12,154 nt of DNA from SKVL01 sp964559575 (GTDB lineage: Bacteria > Patescibacteriota > Minisyncoccia > Phycocordibacterales > CSBR16-193), in assembly GCA_964559575.1 (NCBI GenBank), contig CAZLGQ010000016.1:1-12154 (forward strand), given 5' to 3'. Both the position numbers and the translations under genes were made by a program. This document shows positions 11,571 to 12,154 of the stretch, piece after piece. Within the stretch, counting starts at the first letter, position 1. Every line of letters begins with the position of its first letter. Below the pieces are notes generated by a model that worked only from the letters and a program-made list of their open reading frames with translations, was not told the DNA's origin and made no database searches.

Positions 11571-12154
<584 letters not shown>

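Overview
The window is AT-rich (coding and spacer alike), uses standard stop codons including TGA, has no convincing Shine-Dalgarno sequence before any gene, and carries short, simplified versions of housekeeping proteins beside CPR-style surface proteins (FISUMP, ComEA-HhH/PKD/lamin-tail, Fn3 pairs, a lone pseudopilin, a Wzy-TPR ligase). Together this suggests a Candidate Phyla Radiation (Patescibacteria) genome, probably Parcubacteria-like. That placement is inferred from gene content and style; no marker was aligned.

Layout. Positions 19-825 (minus strand) hold a membrane-anchored FISUMP-domain protein, divergent from everything else. Positions 999-4293 hold a Wzy-type O-antigen ligase with C-terminal TPRs, a 49-residue membrane mini-protein, and a short TruB. 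Positions 4379-8374 form an exported-protein block: two adjacent proteins built from cysteine-bounded Fn3 domains, a secreted ComEA-like HhH protein with PKD and lamin-tail-like domains, and a type IV pilin-like protein with six cysteines. Positions 8458-9848 are a ribosomal stalk operon: strong promoter, L10-leader RNA with an attenuator, rplJ, rplL (with an unusual 68-residue acidic N-terminal extension) and a strong terminator. Positions 9889-11238 hold a winged-helix protein with a degenerate nucleotidyltransferase-like domain and a TM_helix (MscS-related) membrane protein. From 11262 onward there is a promoter, a short unit ending in an intrinsic terminator, three large hairpins, and the first ~580 nt of a 23S rRNA with no 16S in front of it.

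The regulatory DNA is the most informative part. The rplJL leader can fold as an L10-binding form that frees a terminator or as a 10-bp antiterminator, which gives a coherent feedback switch. Several promoters have their -10 box ending 8-9 nt before the ATG, implying leaderless mRNAs. Three long spacers carry the same composite motif: two DnaA-box-like 9-mers on an 11-bp pitch. A fourth spacer carries a perfect TTATCCACA. A promoter-terminator pair just ahead of the 23S gene looks like either a small RNA gene or an attenuated rRNA leader.

How the genes fit together: most of the left two thirds encodes envelope or surface functions (glycan polymerisation or ligation, adhesion-like domains, pilus or DNA-uptake parts), as expected for an episymbiotic CPR cell. 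The right third is translation machinery under growth-linked control.
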